Below, one piece after another: positions 35,416 to 45,100 of a stretch of DNA of 64,000 nucleotides. The notes beneath the pieces are model-generated. The model worked only from the letters and a program-made list of their open reading frames with translations, searched no databases and was not told where the DNA came from. Origin of the DNA: Parashewanella spongiae (GTDB lineage Bacteria > Pseudomonadota > Gammaproteobacteria > Enterobacterales > Shewanellaceae); contig NZ_CP037952.1 in NCBI RefSeq assembly GCF_004358345.1, positions 2,480,001-2,544,000 of the forward strand, written 5' to 3'. The translations under genes and the position numbers were made by a program. Numbering within the stretch: position 1 is the stretch's first letter; every line of letters starts with the position of its first letter.

Positions 35416-38393
35416 CTAGTATCAAGTTAATGGGTAGACTCGCTCAATACTATCATTCCCGAGTTGAATTTATCCTCGATAAACTCAAGTCCAAATTCAT
35501 CTTTGAGAAAACTTATCATTCCATTTTTTAAGGTATTATTGCCATGGTATCCAGTTATGATCGATGTTATCTTGGTTTCATTGTTTTTTTTGTGGTAACA
35601 AAATAATAGTTTTGCGAAAGCTAATGGAACCCCTTGAATATGTGTATCATTTCCTGAATGTTCTTCGAAGATTTTATCCATATGCAAATCGATACAATGA
35701 TTCATTAAGCCAACATTTTTTTTATATATTCCTTGTGTTATCCCTTTATCAATCATGCTTGCGAAATTATTTTTTTCCAGCGGCGCAAGTTGAGCATGCA
35801 TTTGTGAAAGAGTACTCATGTTACATTTGTTCATTATTTTTTCTAAATACCATATTCCAGTGTCTAATTGCTTAGCCTTAATGCATGCTTTAATAAAGGC
35901 ATTGTAAATGGCAACATCAGGCTTGATGCCCCATTGTTGCATTAAGCTGGCTGTATCGCCATCTCCCAACACCAATGATTCGGCTTCTGTAAAACGTTCC
36001 ATTTCAGCGCAGGCAGTCAGCAAATTCATACAGGTGATTGAATCTGCCTTTAGTGGTAGATGAGGTGCCATCAAGGGTTTGTCACCACACACCAGTTGCC
36101 AAGCACTATCAAACTGGCCAGTTTTAGCGCATACCGTTATAAAGGCGCTGTAAATGGCAACATCAGGCTCGATGCCCCATTGTTGCATTAAGCTGGCTGT
36201 AGCACCATCGCCCAACACCAATGATTTGGCCTCTGCATAACGCCCCGCTTCAGCGCAAGCGCTAAGCAAATTCATGCAGGTGATTGAATCTGCCTTTAGT
36301 GGTAGATGAGGTGCCATAACGGGCTTACCACCACACACCAGTTGCCAAGCACTATCAAATTGGCCAGTTTTAGCGCATACCGTGATAAATGCGCTGTAAA
36401 TGGCAACGTTAGGCTTGATGCCCCATTGTTGCATTAAACTGGCTATAGCTATATCGCCCAACACCAATGATTTGGCTTCTGCATAACGCCCCGTTTCAGC
36501 GCAAGCGCTCAGCAAATTCGTGCAGGTAATTTGATTAGCTTTTAATGGCAAATGAGGTGCCATCATGGGCTTATCACCACACACCAGTTGCCAAGCACTA
36601 TCAAACTGGCCCGTTTTAGCGCATACCGTGATAAAGGCACTGTAAATGGCAACATCAGGCTTGATACCCCACTGCTGCATTAAGCTGGCTGTAACTGTAT
36701 CGCCATCGTCATCGCCCAACACCAATGATTTGGCTTCTGTAAAACGCTCCATTTCAGCGCAGGCCGTCAGTAAATTAATACATGTGATTTGATTGGTTTT
36801 TAATGCCAAATGAGGTGTCATCATGGGCTTATCACCACACACCAGTTGCCAAGCACTATCAAATTGGCCAGTTTTAGCGCATACCGTGATAAAAGCATTG
36901 TAAATGGCAACATCAGGCTTGATGCCCCATTGTTGCATTAAGCTGGCTGTATCGCCATCTCCCAACACCAATGATTCGGCTTCTGTAAAACGTTCCATTT
37001 CAGCGCAGGCAGTCAGCAAATTCATGCAGGTGATTGAATCTGCCTTTAGTGGTAGATGAGGTGCCATCACGGGCTTATCACCACACACCAGTTGCCAAGC
37101 ACTACCAAATTGCCCCGTTTTAGCGCATACCGTGATAAAGGCGCTGTAAATGGCAACGTTAGGTTTGATGCCCCACTGCTGTACTAAGCTAGCTGTATCA
37201 CCATCACCCAACACCAATGATTTGGCTTCTGCATAACGCCCCGTTTCAGCGCAGGCGGTCAGCAAATTTATGCAGGTGATTGAATCTGCCTTTAGTGGTA
37301 GATGAGGTGCCATCACGGGCTTGTCACCACAAACCAGTCGCCAAGCGCTATCAAACTGGCCCGTTTTAGCGCATACCGTGATAAAGGCATTGTAAATGGA
37401 AACATTAGGCTTGATACCCCATTGCTGCATTAAGCTGGCAACTGCTGCATTGCCTAACACTAACCCTTTAGCATCTGAAAAATTTAAATTTAACTTAATT
37501 AATTTCAGTAATAATGTGCATGTTTTCGATTCATAGGACGATTTAAATCGTGTTATGTCACTAAAAACGCCGTCGAAATTAGATGAATGGCTGTCAGAAA
37601 ACTCGGCCGCTTTGTGTAACAATTTATGGATTAATCTTATGTCCCATGATGTTTCCATGACCAGTTTGTCGTTTTTTAGGGTGTGAATGATTTCAATAAG
37701 CTGCGAAAGTTTAGCGCAACCACCAATTAATACATTTAACTCAATACCCAGTTGATTTTTGCTTTTCTGTTTAAGTTTCCACGAGTGAATAAGCGCACTG
37801 GTTTGAGTAAAAAAGGGATCAGGGGAGGAAGGTGGTTGCTGTATTTGCTTGGTATATCTAGTGCTCGATTTTGGAGTAATGGAGCGAGGCTCAGTTGCAA
37901 AACGTCGACAAGCATTACTTGGTTTCTTACAATAATGAGCCTCTTGTGTGCGAAAGTAAGAGCGAGTCGACGATGACTTACTGTTGAAAAAATCATACAG
38001 CTTTTGTCTATCGGTTTTGCTTAATAGTTGATAACACTGTTGTAACTCTTCATTATCATCAAACCTTGAAACCTCAAAGTTCAGATATAATACGGCTTCG
38101 CTTGGGTGTTCTTGGAGACTTTTAAGCATGAATCTATATATTGATTGTTGCTCAGCAGGAGTGCGCACTGTCGCCATCACATTACTCAATAAGTGAGGGA
38201 ATTAACAAGCTAAGAAATAACGCACTGAAAAGATAAATACAAAAATATTCAGCTTTAAGGCATTCTATAAATGTATAACAGAAAATTTTCCACCGCACAG
38301 GGGGGAGTCGTTTGTCGTTTGGTAGCTCATAGTTGAATCTCAGATTCAAAAAAAATAATGAAATTGAGCGTAAATTGGTTTTGTTTCTCCCTT
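35416..38393. repeat. Large inverted repeat, left arm (PPR locus)
   Basis: From CTAGTATCAAGTTAATGGG through the whole 916-residue gene and about 215 bases upstream, this arm matches 42178-46156 in inverted orientation. It is about 1 kb shorter because it has four fewer repeat units. Similarity ends at GGTTTTG (38393). Confidence 0.88.
35427..38177 (-). CDS. Bacterial PPR-like repeat protein, 6 double units
   Basis: About 916 residues from ATG 38177 (a TTG four codons upstream is possible). Residues ~1-235 are a unique helical, Ser-rich N-terminal domain. Then six units of ~82 residues follow, each a pair of PPR-like helical hairpins: a 40-residue motif (VAIYNAFITVCAKTGQFDSA...) and a ~42-residue motif (ITCMNLLTACAE...WGIKPD). 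A half unit and a ~130-residue unique C-terminus end the protein. PPR proteins bind RNA one base per motif and are mainly organellar in eukaryotes. Residue 5 is N or S in the first motif and I/M/T in the second, and the last residue is D or N; these are the PPR specificity positions. No signal peptide. Function unknown. Confidence 0.82.
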   Translation of the reverse strand: MATVRTPAEQQSIYRFMLKSLQEHPSEAVLYLNFEVSRFDDNEELQQCYQLLSKTDRQKLYDFFNSKSSSTRSYFRTQEAHYCKKPSNACRRFATEPRSITPKSSTRYTKQIQQPPSSPDPFFTQTSALIHSWKLKQKSKNQLGIELNVLIGGCAKLSQLIEIIHTLKNDKLVMETSWDIRLIHKLLHKAAEFSDSHSSNFDGVFSDITRFKSSYESKTCTLLLKLIKLNLNFSDAKGLVLGNAAVASLMQQWGIKPNVSIYNAFITVCAKTGQFDSAWRLVCGDKPVMAPHLPLKADSITCINLLTACAETGRYAEAKSLVLGDGDTASLVQQWGIKPNVAIYSAFITVCAKTGQFGSAWQLVCGDKPVMAPHLPLKADSITCMNLLTACAEMERFTEAESLVLGDGDTASLMQQWGIKPDVAIYNAFITVCAKTGQFDSAWQLVCGDKPMMTPHLALKTNQITCINLLTACAEMERFTEAKSLVLGDDDGDTVTASLMQQWGIKPDVAIYSAFITVCAKTGQFDSAWQLVCGDKPMMAPHLPLKANQITCTNLLSACAETGRYAEAKSLVLGDIAIASLMQQWGIKPNVAIYSAFITVCAKTGQFDSAWQLVCGGKPVMAPHLPLKADSITCMNLLSACAEAGRYAEAKSLVLGDGATASLMQQWGIEPDVAIYSAFITVCAKTGQFDSAWQLVCGDKPLMAPHLPLKADSITCMNLLTACAEMERFTEAESLVLGDGDTASLMQQWGIKPDVAIYNAFIKACIKAKQLDTGIWYLEKIMNKCNMSTLSQMHAQLAPLEKNNFASMIDKGITQGIYKKNVGLMNHCIDLHMDKIFEEHSGNDTHIQGVPLAFAKLLFCYHKKNNETKITSIITGYHGNNTLKNGMISFLKDEFGLEFIEDKFNSGMIVLSESTH

Positions 38394-38805
38394 GCCAATT
38401 TGGTCGGTTGACGCATTTCTGTCCAAGAATGTTTTTATTTGTTATATGGCACAGACATAAGTACCTAACTAAAAGTTATCTCATATTTTGAATGATAATC
38501 ATCCAAAATAGTTTCGACTGCTTTTTGAGTTTGGAGTAAGTTTCGTAAGCGCTAATGGATAACCACTCGTATTTGTTTTTCGCCATAGAATTTCGATGGC
38601 ATTAAGTTCGGGGGAAAGGGATCAATCTTGTGGGGTATTCATTGCAGTATGTATAACTATAATCAACGGCAAGGGAAGTTTTAAAGAAAAATAAAGTTGC
38701 ACACTATTTGATCGGTGAGGGCAGGTGAACTTCATTTATTGGTTCAGCTAAAATTCAGTATAAGAATTATACTCTAGTTGCCTGTATAGCATCACAGAAA
38801 ACATT
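38394..38805. other. 412-base gap with an IS630 remnant
   Basis: Between the left inverted arm and the central gene. A decayed IS630 C-terminus lies at 38485-38645 (listed). Beyond it I see only AT-rich sequence that should hold the promoter of the gene at 38806. Confidence 0.5.
38485..38645 (-). pseudogene. IS630-family transposase C-terminal remnant
   Basis: Minus-strand codons read SPELNAIEILWRK, shift frame once, then KYEWLSISAYETYSKLKKQS and a stop after IIIQNMR. This is the SPELNPIE...W glutamate region that ends IS630 transposases. It is only the last ~50 residues, so a relic. Confidence 0.75.
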
Positions 38806-41800
38806 ATGGCAACCAATTCCTCCTCACTTTCTAATGTTATACAAGCATACTTATCACTTGATGAAACAGATCCTGTTGTGGTAGAAAGTGCGGCAAAAGT
38901 GGTTGCTCAAATCGAGACGGCTGTGATTAATGAGCGCCGCACTTGTGCCGATTTTGGCGGTGAAAATCCGATTCAGTGGAAACCAGATTGGGAACAAGAG
39001 TTTTCATATGGCTGTTACTTCAAAGTATTTAAAACCTTACCTGAAATTCCAGAAGTGTCGCCTATTTGGCAGAAAATTGGGATTAAGGAATCGCACCTTG
39101 CAGAATTGCTACATGGAATGCGTGGTGGAAATTATTTTGAAGTACATAGTAAATGTTCAACGCATGTAAGAAATTTGAAAGATGAATCTGCTTTGGAGTC
39201 AGACAAAAAACTAACTGGTTTTCTCTATCAACTAATAATTGTTTGTCAACATAAGATTAACCCTGAGGATGTTCTAACCAAGTTTGACAGTGATGTGAGG
39301 GGGGAAAACTCTTTTCGAAATTACTGTCTTCACTTGGCAGAAATATTTCGTTTTGGCAGTCCGTTATTCGCCAAATGTAAGCATTTACAGCTGGATTATT
39401 TGAAACGTGCAGCAGAGATCGGGAATACATTTGCATTTAATGAGCTTTTTAAAATTCAAGTCATTAAACCAGAAAGTGTCAGCTGTTATCTACCACACGA
39501 AATGACGAGGTTGCTTGCGCTCACAGCTAAACAAATTGAATTAGGCAAACTTGAACAGAACAATTATTACCCCGAAGTTAACTTACTAATTGAAATTTTA
39601 ATAATAAATAATAAATGGAGACTAACTACCGAAAATTTAGTGGAACAAAAACGAGTTTTTCAGGCACAAGTAGAATCGAAAATTTCAAATTTTATAGAGC
39701 ATGAGATACTGACAGTTAAGTGCTTAGCATTATATGTGGTAACCAGCCCTGAATTTGGTCTCTGTGATTTTACAATTGCTAAACAAATACTAACACGCAT
39801 AAATGAATTGCTTCTAGACAGAAGTTTAACTGAGGTTGAACAATGCATATTAAGTTATTGGCAAGAAAATATCGGTCTTCATACAAACTCATTCCCCAAT
39901 ATTCACCTCGATAGGCTAATAGAACTAACACTGGACAATAGAATGCCGTCAGCTCTATACAGTGTAGGGCGTTTTTGTTTTACACAAGGTGATATTGAAA
40001 CATATAAACAAGTTGTTATTCAAATTTCACCGTCACTATCAAACTTAAAACAAGAGTTACTTTTATCTCCCAGTACTATCCCTATAATTATTGATTGTGT
40101 AAAAGTCATAAGCAAAATTAATACAGCTCATAAAAAACGGCATAATCCAACGAGGAGGACCCTTACCTTTCTTGATAGTATGTTAGACAATGGTCTTTCG
40201 ATGCAAAATAAAGCCTGTATGTATTCATCACTGATGGAAGCCCATCGAGAGCTAAGTCGAAAAAAGGGTAGCACTGGAAGGCATTATAGCAAGCAAGCCG
40301 TACATAGATTAAAAGATAGAGTTGGAGACTTTAAGACCAAAAGAGCTAATGAACTGAACCATTCTTTAGATCCAATTTATCGAGCGTTCGCAATCACATT
40401 TATGACACAGAAAGAAGCTGAACAGTATGTAGATCGAAAACAAATGCTCAACCCTTTAGTACAGTTTGATAGAGTCAATAATCTACTTTTTCTGTTTGCT
40501 TGCATTGGTGATCGACTCGGTGAAGATACACACACAATACTTCAGCATATTGGAATACTTGCAAATGAATTTGCACATGTTCCGGCACCCAATGAATTGC
40601 ATGTATCATGTCAGGATATTAATTTCCATGCCTTGCTTGAACCTTCGATTTCCACACTTTTTGATTATTTCAAAACTCGGCCAGAAGAAGCAAAAGCCTT
40701 ATATCAATTTTACTTGTTTCACCGAAAACATGTAGGCTTAGCAACGGGTAAAGAAATAAATTGTAAAGCTGAGCCATTATTCAAACAATTGTCGTCTTCA
40801 AGTTCTCCGGAGGCTTTGGGGGGGAGAGCACCTAAATATAAAAAAAAACGAAGTGCAAGTATTCAGCGAACAGCAAAGCTAAGTTTAGAGGACAAAATTA
40901 AGATGTTAACAATGACAGTTGTGCAAGCGTTAAAGGATGTACAAAGTCAATGTGGAACACAATCTAACTCTAGTGAATTAATAAAAGAGAATCTGGTGCA
41001 ACTACGAAAAGACCTTAACTTTGTATGCTTGCAAAATAGAAAAGAAAACTGGTTAAACACTGATGAAATTGTTGCAGAGATAATGAGTACTTTACGGGTA
41101 TTGCCTGCAAATAAGAAATTTCGAGAGTGGAAGACATTTTTGGGCAGTTTAATGAAAGCTGAAAAAGTGGGTCATTTTTTAAATAGCGTACTTTTATCAT
41201 CAAGTAGTCAACCTGTTGATGTAGCTATCGATAATGAGACAGTTAAGCAAGAATTAGTTTTGGCGTTGCTTTCAGTAAAAATAACAATTTCAGAGGGTTG
41301 TGAGGAAGAAGTTTGTTCAATCTTAGCTGAGAGCATGCATGATTGGCCTGAATCCATTATTGAGTTTTTTTGTGTGGCAGAGAATTATCCTCTACTTGAA
41401 CTTACTGTTTCAAAGAATACTGGAAACCACATGCTTCCTTTTGTACTTGTTGAAAGGCGAACCGAGATCTTAAATAAAATGACTGTCGAGCAGCAAAATC
41501 AAATTTGGCATTTGACGGAATTATCACTAGGTACTCGTAAACAAATTTTTTCGTTCTTATCTGAGTCGAATTTTAATTATAATGAAGCACTCACTTGGGT
41601 GTTGAATGAACACACTTTTTCGAGTACTACAGAAGCGCTAGAGCTGGTAAAATCGATTCCACTAAAAAAAATGATTCTCATGATGTCTAAGTCGAGTAGT
41701 GCAGACGTTGAATTATTAGAAAGCAAAACTCGGGTGTTTAAAGAGGAACGAAAACAATGCCTTGATCGTAGAGCAAGAACGCTTAACCCTCATGCTTTTT

Positions 41801-42069
41801 CTTCTCATGTAAATGAGATAATACAAGAAACCAAAAGCAAAGCTAACAACAAAGCTGTATTCATTAGTGGTATAAGCTTTTTAATCAACTTTAGTGAAGA
41901 ATTTGTTGGATATTATCCGGAGTTAAAGACTCAACTGGATGAAAGGTTAAAATTTATGGCTCAAGCCTATGTAACTGATATAGAAAACTTGGTGCTAGAA
42001 GAGAAAACTTGTTACCCAAACAGAATATTCTATATGTGCTGTAAGGTGTTTTTAGCTATGGGATGTTGA
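38806..42069 (+). CDS. 1087-residue protein of unknown function, centre of the PPR locus
   Basis: I recognise no domain. The sequence is predicted mostly alpha-helical and cytoplasmic, with no signal peptide or membrane span. A basic, Ser-rich hinge at residues ~660-690 (FKQLSSSSSPEALGG...KYKKKRSAS) divides a ~655-residue N-terminal half from a ~400-residue C-terminal half rich in short helices. Composition (low GC, many Leu/Glu/Lys) is like its PPR neighbours. It lies exactly between the two inverted PPR arms, and inversion by recombination between the arms would flip it. It could be a partner of the PPR proteins or an independent effector; nothing in the sequence decides this. Confidence 0.7.
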   Translation: MATNSSSLSNVIQAYLSLDETDPVVVESAAKVVAQIETAVINERRTCADFGGENPIQWKPDWEQEFSYGCYFKVFKTLPEIPEVSPIWQKIGIKESHLAELLHGMRGGNYFEVHSKCSTHVRNLKDESALESDKKLTGFLYQLIIVCQHKINPEDVLTKFDSDVRGENSFRNYCLHLAEIFRFGSPLFAKCKHLQLDYLKRAAEIGNTFAFNELFKIQVIKPESVSCYLPHEMTRLLALTAKQIELGKLEQNNYYPEVNLLIEILIINNKWRLTTENLVEQKRVFQAQVESKISNFIEHEILTVKCLALYVVTSPEFGLCDFTIAKQILTRINELLLDRSLTEVEQCILSYWQENIGLHTNSFPNIHLDRLIELTLDNRMPSALYSVGRFCFTQGDIETYKQVVIQISPSLSNLKQELLLSPSTIPIIIDCVKVISKINTAHKKRHNPTRRTLTFLDSMLDNGLSMQNKACMYSSLMEAHRELSRKKGSTGRHYSKQAVHRLKDRVGDFKTKRANELNHSLDPIYRAFAITFMTQKEAEQYVDRKQMLNPLVQFDRVNNLLFLFACIGDRLGEDTHTILQHIGILANEFAHVPAPNELHVSCQDINFHALLEPSISTLFDYFKTRPEEAKALYQFYLFHRKHVGLATGKEINCKAEPLFKQLSSSSSPEALGGRAPKYKKKRSASIQRTAKLSLEDKIKMLTMTVVQALKDVQSQCGTQSNSSELIKENLVQLRKDLNFVCLQNRKENWLNTDEIVAEIMSTLRVLPANKKFREWKTFLGSLMKAEKVGHFLNSVLLSSSSQPVDVAIDNETVKQELVLALLSVKITISEGCEEEVCSILAESMHDWPESIIEFFCVAENYPLLELTVSKNTGNHMLPFVLVERRTEILNKMTVEQQNQIWHLTELSLGTRKQIFSFLSESNFNYNEALTWVLNEHTFSSTTEALELVKSIPLKKMILMMSKSSSADVELLESKTRVFKEERKQCLDRRARTLNPHAFSSHVNEIIQETKSKANNKAVFISGISFLINFSEEFVGYYPELKTQLDERLKFMAQAYVTDIENLVLEEKTCYPNRIFYMCCKVFLAMGC

Positions 42070-42177
42070 TCTTTTTAGGGGATGTAAACCCAAACCCCAG
42101 ATTTTTTCCTCAGCTGTACGGATAACAATAGCTAGTTGAAATATAAATAATTTGGGTGTAGTTACCTCACTTTTGGA

Positions 42178-45100
42178 CAAAACCAATTCAGGCTCAATTT
42201 CATTATTTTTTGAGTCTGAGATACAACGATGAGCTACCAAACGGCTCCCTGTGTGGTCGATAATCTTCTGTTATACATTTATAGAATGCCTTAAAGCTGA
42301 ATATTTTTGTATTTATTTTTTTAGTGCGTTATTTATTAGCCTGTTAATTCACTCACTTATTGAGTAATGTGATGGCGACAGTGCGTACTCCTGCTGAGCA
42401 ACAATCAATATATAGATTCATGCTCAAAAGTCTCCAAGAATACCCAAGCGAAGCCGTATCCTATCTAAACTTTGAGGTTTCAAAGTTTGATGATGATGAC
42501 GACTTACAACAGGGCTATCAAAGATTAAGCAAAACCGATAGACAAAAGCTGTATGATTTTTTCAACAATAAATCATCGGCGACTCGCTCTAACTCTCACA
42601 CACGAGAGACTCATTATTGTAAGAAGCCAAGTAATGCTTGCCGACGTTTTGCAACCGAGCACCGCTCCATTACTCCAAAATCGAGCACTCAGTATCCCAA
42701 GCAAATACAGCAACCACCTTCCTCCCCTAATTCCTTTTTTACTCAGACCAGTGAGCTTATTCACTCTTGGAAACTTAAACAGAGAAGCAAAAATAAACTG
42801 GGTATTGAGTTAAATGCATTAATTCGTGGTTGCACTAAACTTTCTCAGCTTATTGAAATCATTCACAGCCTAAAAAACGACAAACGGGTCATGGAAACAT
42901 CATGGGACATAAGGTTAATCCATAAATTGTTGCACAAAGCGGCCGAGTTTTCTGACAACCATTCATCTAATTTCGACGGTATTTTTAGTGACATAATACG
43001 ATTAAAATCGTCCTATGACGAGAAAACATGCACGCTATTACTGAAATTAATTAAGTTAAATTTAAATTTTTCAGATGGCAAAAAATTGGTGCTAGGCAAT
43101 GCAGCTGAAGCCAGCGTAATGCAACAATGGGGTATCAGGCCTGATGTTGCCATTTACAATGCTTTTATCACGGTATGCGCTAAAACAGGCCAATTTGATA
43201 GTGCTTGGCAACTGGTGTGTGGTGATAAGCCCTTGATGGCACCTCATTTGTCATTAAAGGCTAATCAAATCACCTGCATTAATTTGCTGACGGCCTGCGC
43301 TGAAACGGAGCGTTATCCAGAAGCCAAGTCATTGGTGTTGGGCGATGGCGCTACAGCTACAGCCAGCTTAATGCAACAATGGGGCATTAAGCCTAATATT
43401 GCCATTTACAGCGCCTTTATTAAGGTATGCGCTAAAACGGGTCAGTTTGATAGTGCTTGGCAACTGGTGTGTGGTGATAAACCCGTGATGGCACCTCATC
43501 TACCACTAAAGGCAGATTCAATTACCTGCATGAATTTACTGGCTGCCTGCGCTGAAATGGAGCGTTTTATAGAAGCCAAATTATTGGTGTTGGGCGATGG
43601 CGACACAGCTACAGCTACAGCCAGCCTAATACAACAATGGGGCATCAAGCCTAATGTTGCCATTTACAATGCCTTTATCACGGTATGCGCTAAAACGAGC
43701 CAGTTTGATAGTGCTTGGCAACTTGTGTGTGGTGACGAACCTGTGATGGCACCTCATTTGCCATTAAAAGCCAATCAAATCACCTGCACGAATTTACTGA
43801 GCGCTTGCGCTGAAATGGGGCGTTATGCAGAAGCCAAATTACTGGTGTTGGGCGATGGCGATATAGCTACACCCAGCTTAATGCAACAATGGGGCATCAA
43901 GCCTGATATTGCCATTTACAGTGCCTTTATCACGGTATGCGCTAAAACGGGCCAGTTTGACAGTGCTTGGCAACTGGTGTGTGGTGATAAGCCCACGATG
44001 GCACCTCACTTGTCATTAAAGGCCAATCAAATCACCTGCCTGAATTTGCTGAGCGCTTGCGCTGAAACAGGGCGTTATGCAGAAGCCAAGTCATTGGTGT
44101 TGGGTGATGGTGATACGGCTACAGTTACAAGCTTAATGCAACAATGGGGTATCAAGCTTGATGTTGCCATTTATAGTGCCTTTATCACGGTATGCGCTAA
44201 AACTGGCCACTTTGAGAGTGCTTGGCAACTGGTGTGTGGTGATAAGCCCGTGATGGCTCCTCATCTATCATTAAAGGTAGATTCAATCACCTGCACGAAT
44301 TTGCTGACTGCCTGCGCTGAAACGGGGCGTTATGTCGAAGCCAAATTATTGGTGTTGGGCGATGGCGATACAGCCAGCTTAATGCAACAATGGGGTATCA
44401 AGCCTAACGTTGCGACTTACAGCGCCTTTATCATGGTATGCGCTAAAACCTGCCAGTTCGATAGTGCTTGGCAACTGGTGTGTGGTGATAAGCCCGTGAT
44501 GGCACCTCATTTGTCATTAAAGGCCAATAAAATCACCTGCCTGAATTTGCTGACTGCTTGCGCTAAAATAGAACGTTTTATAGAAGCCAAATCATTGGTG
44601 TTGGGCGGTGGCGATACAGTTACACCCAGCTTAATGCAACAATGGGGCATCAAGTCTGATGTTTCCATTTACAATGCTTTTATCACGGTATGCGCTAAAA
44701 CTGGCCAGTTTGATAATGCTTGGCGACTGGTGTGTGGTATTAAGCCGGTGATGGCACCGTATTTGCCATTAAAGGCCAATCAAATCACTTGCATGAATTT
44801 GCTGACTGCCTGCGCTGAAGCGGGGCGTTATGCAGAAGCCAAATCATTGGTGTTGGGCGATACAGTTACAGCTAGCTTAATGCAACAATGGGGCATCAAG
44901 CCTAATATTGCCATTTACAGCGCCTTTATTAAGGTATGTGCTAAAACGGGTCAGTTTGATAGTGCTTGGCAACTGGTGTATGGCGATAAGCCCGTGATGG
45001 CACCTCATCTACCACTAAAGGCAGATTCAATCACCTGCACGAATTTGCTGACGGCCTGCGCTGAAGCGGGGCGTTATGCAGAAGCCAAATCATTGGTGTT

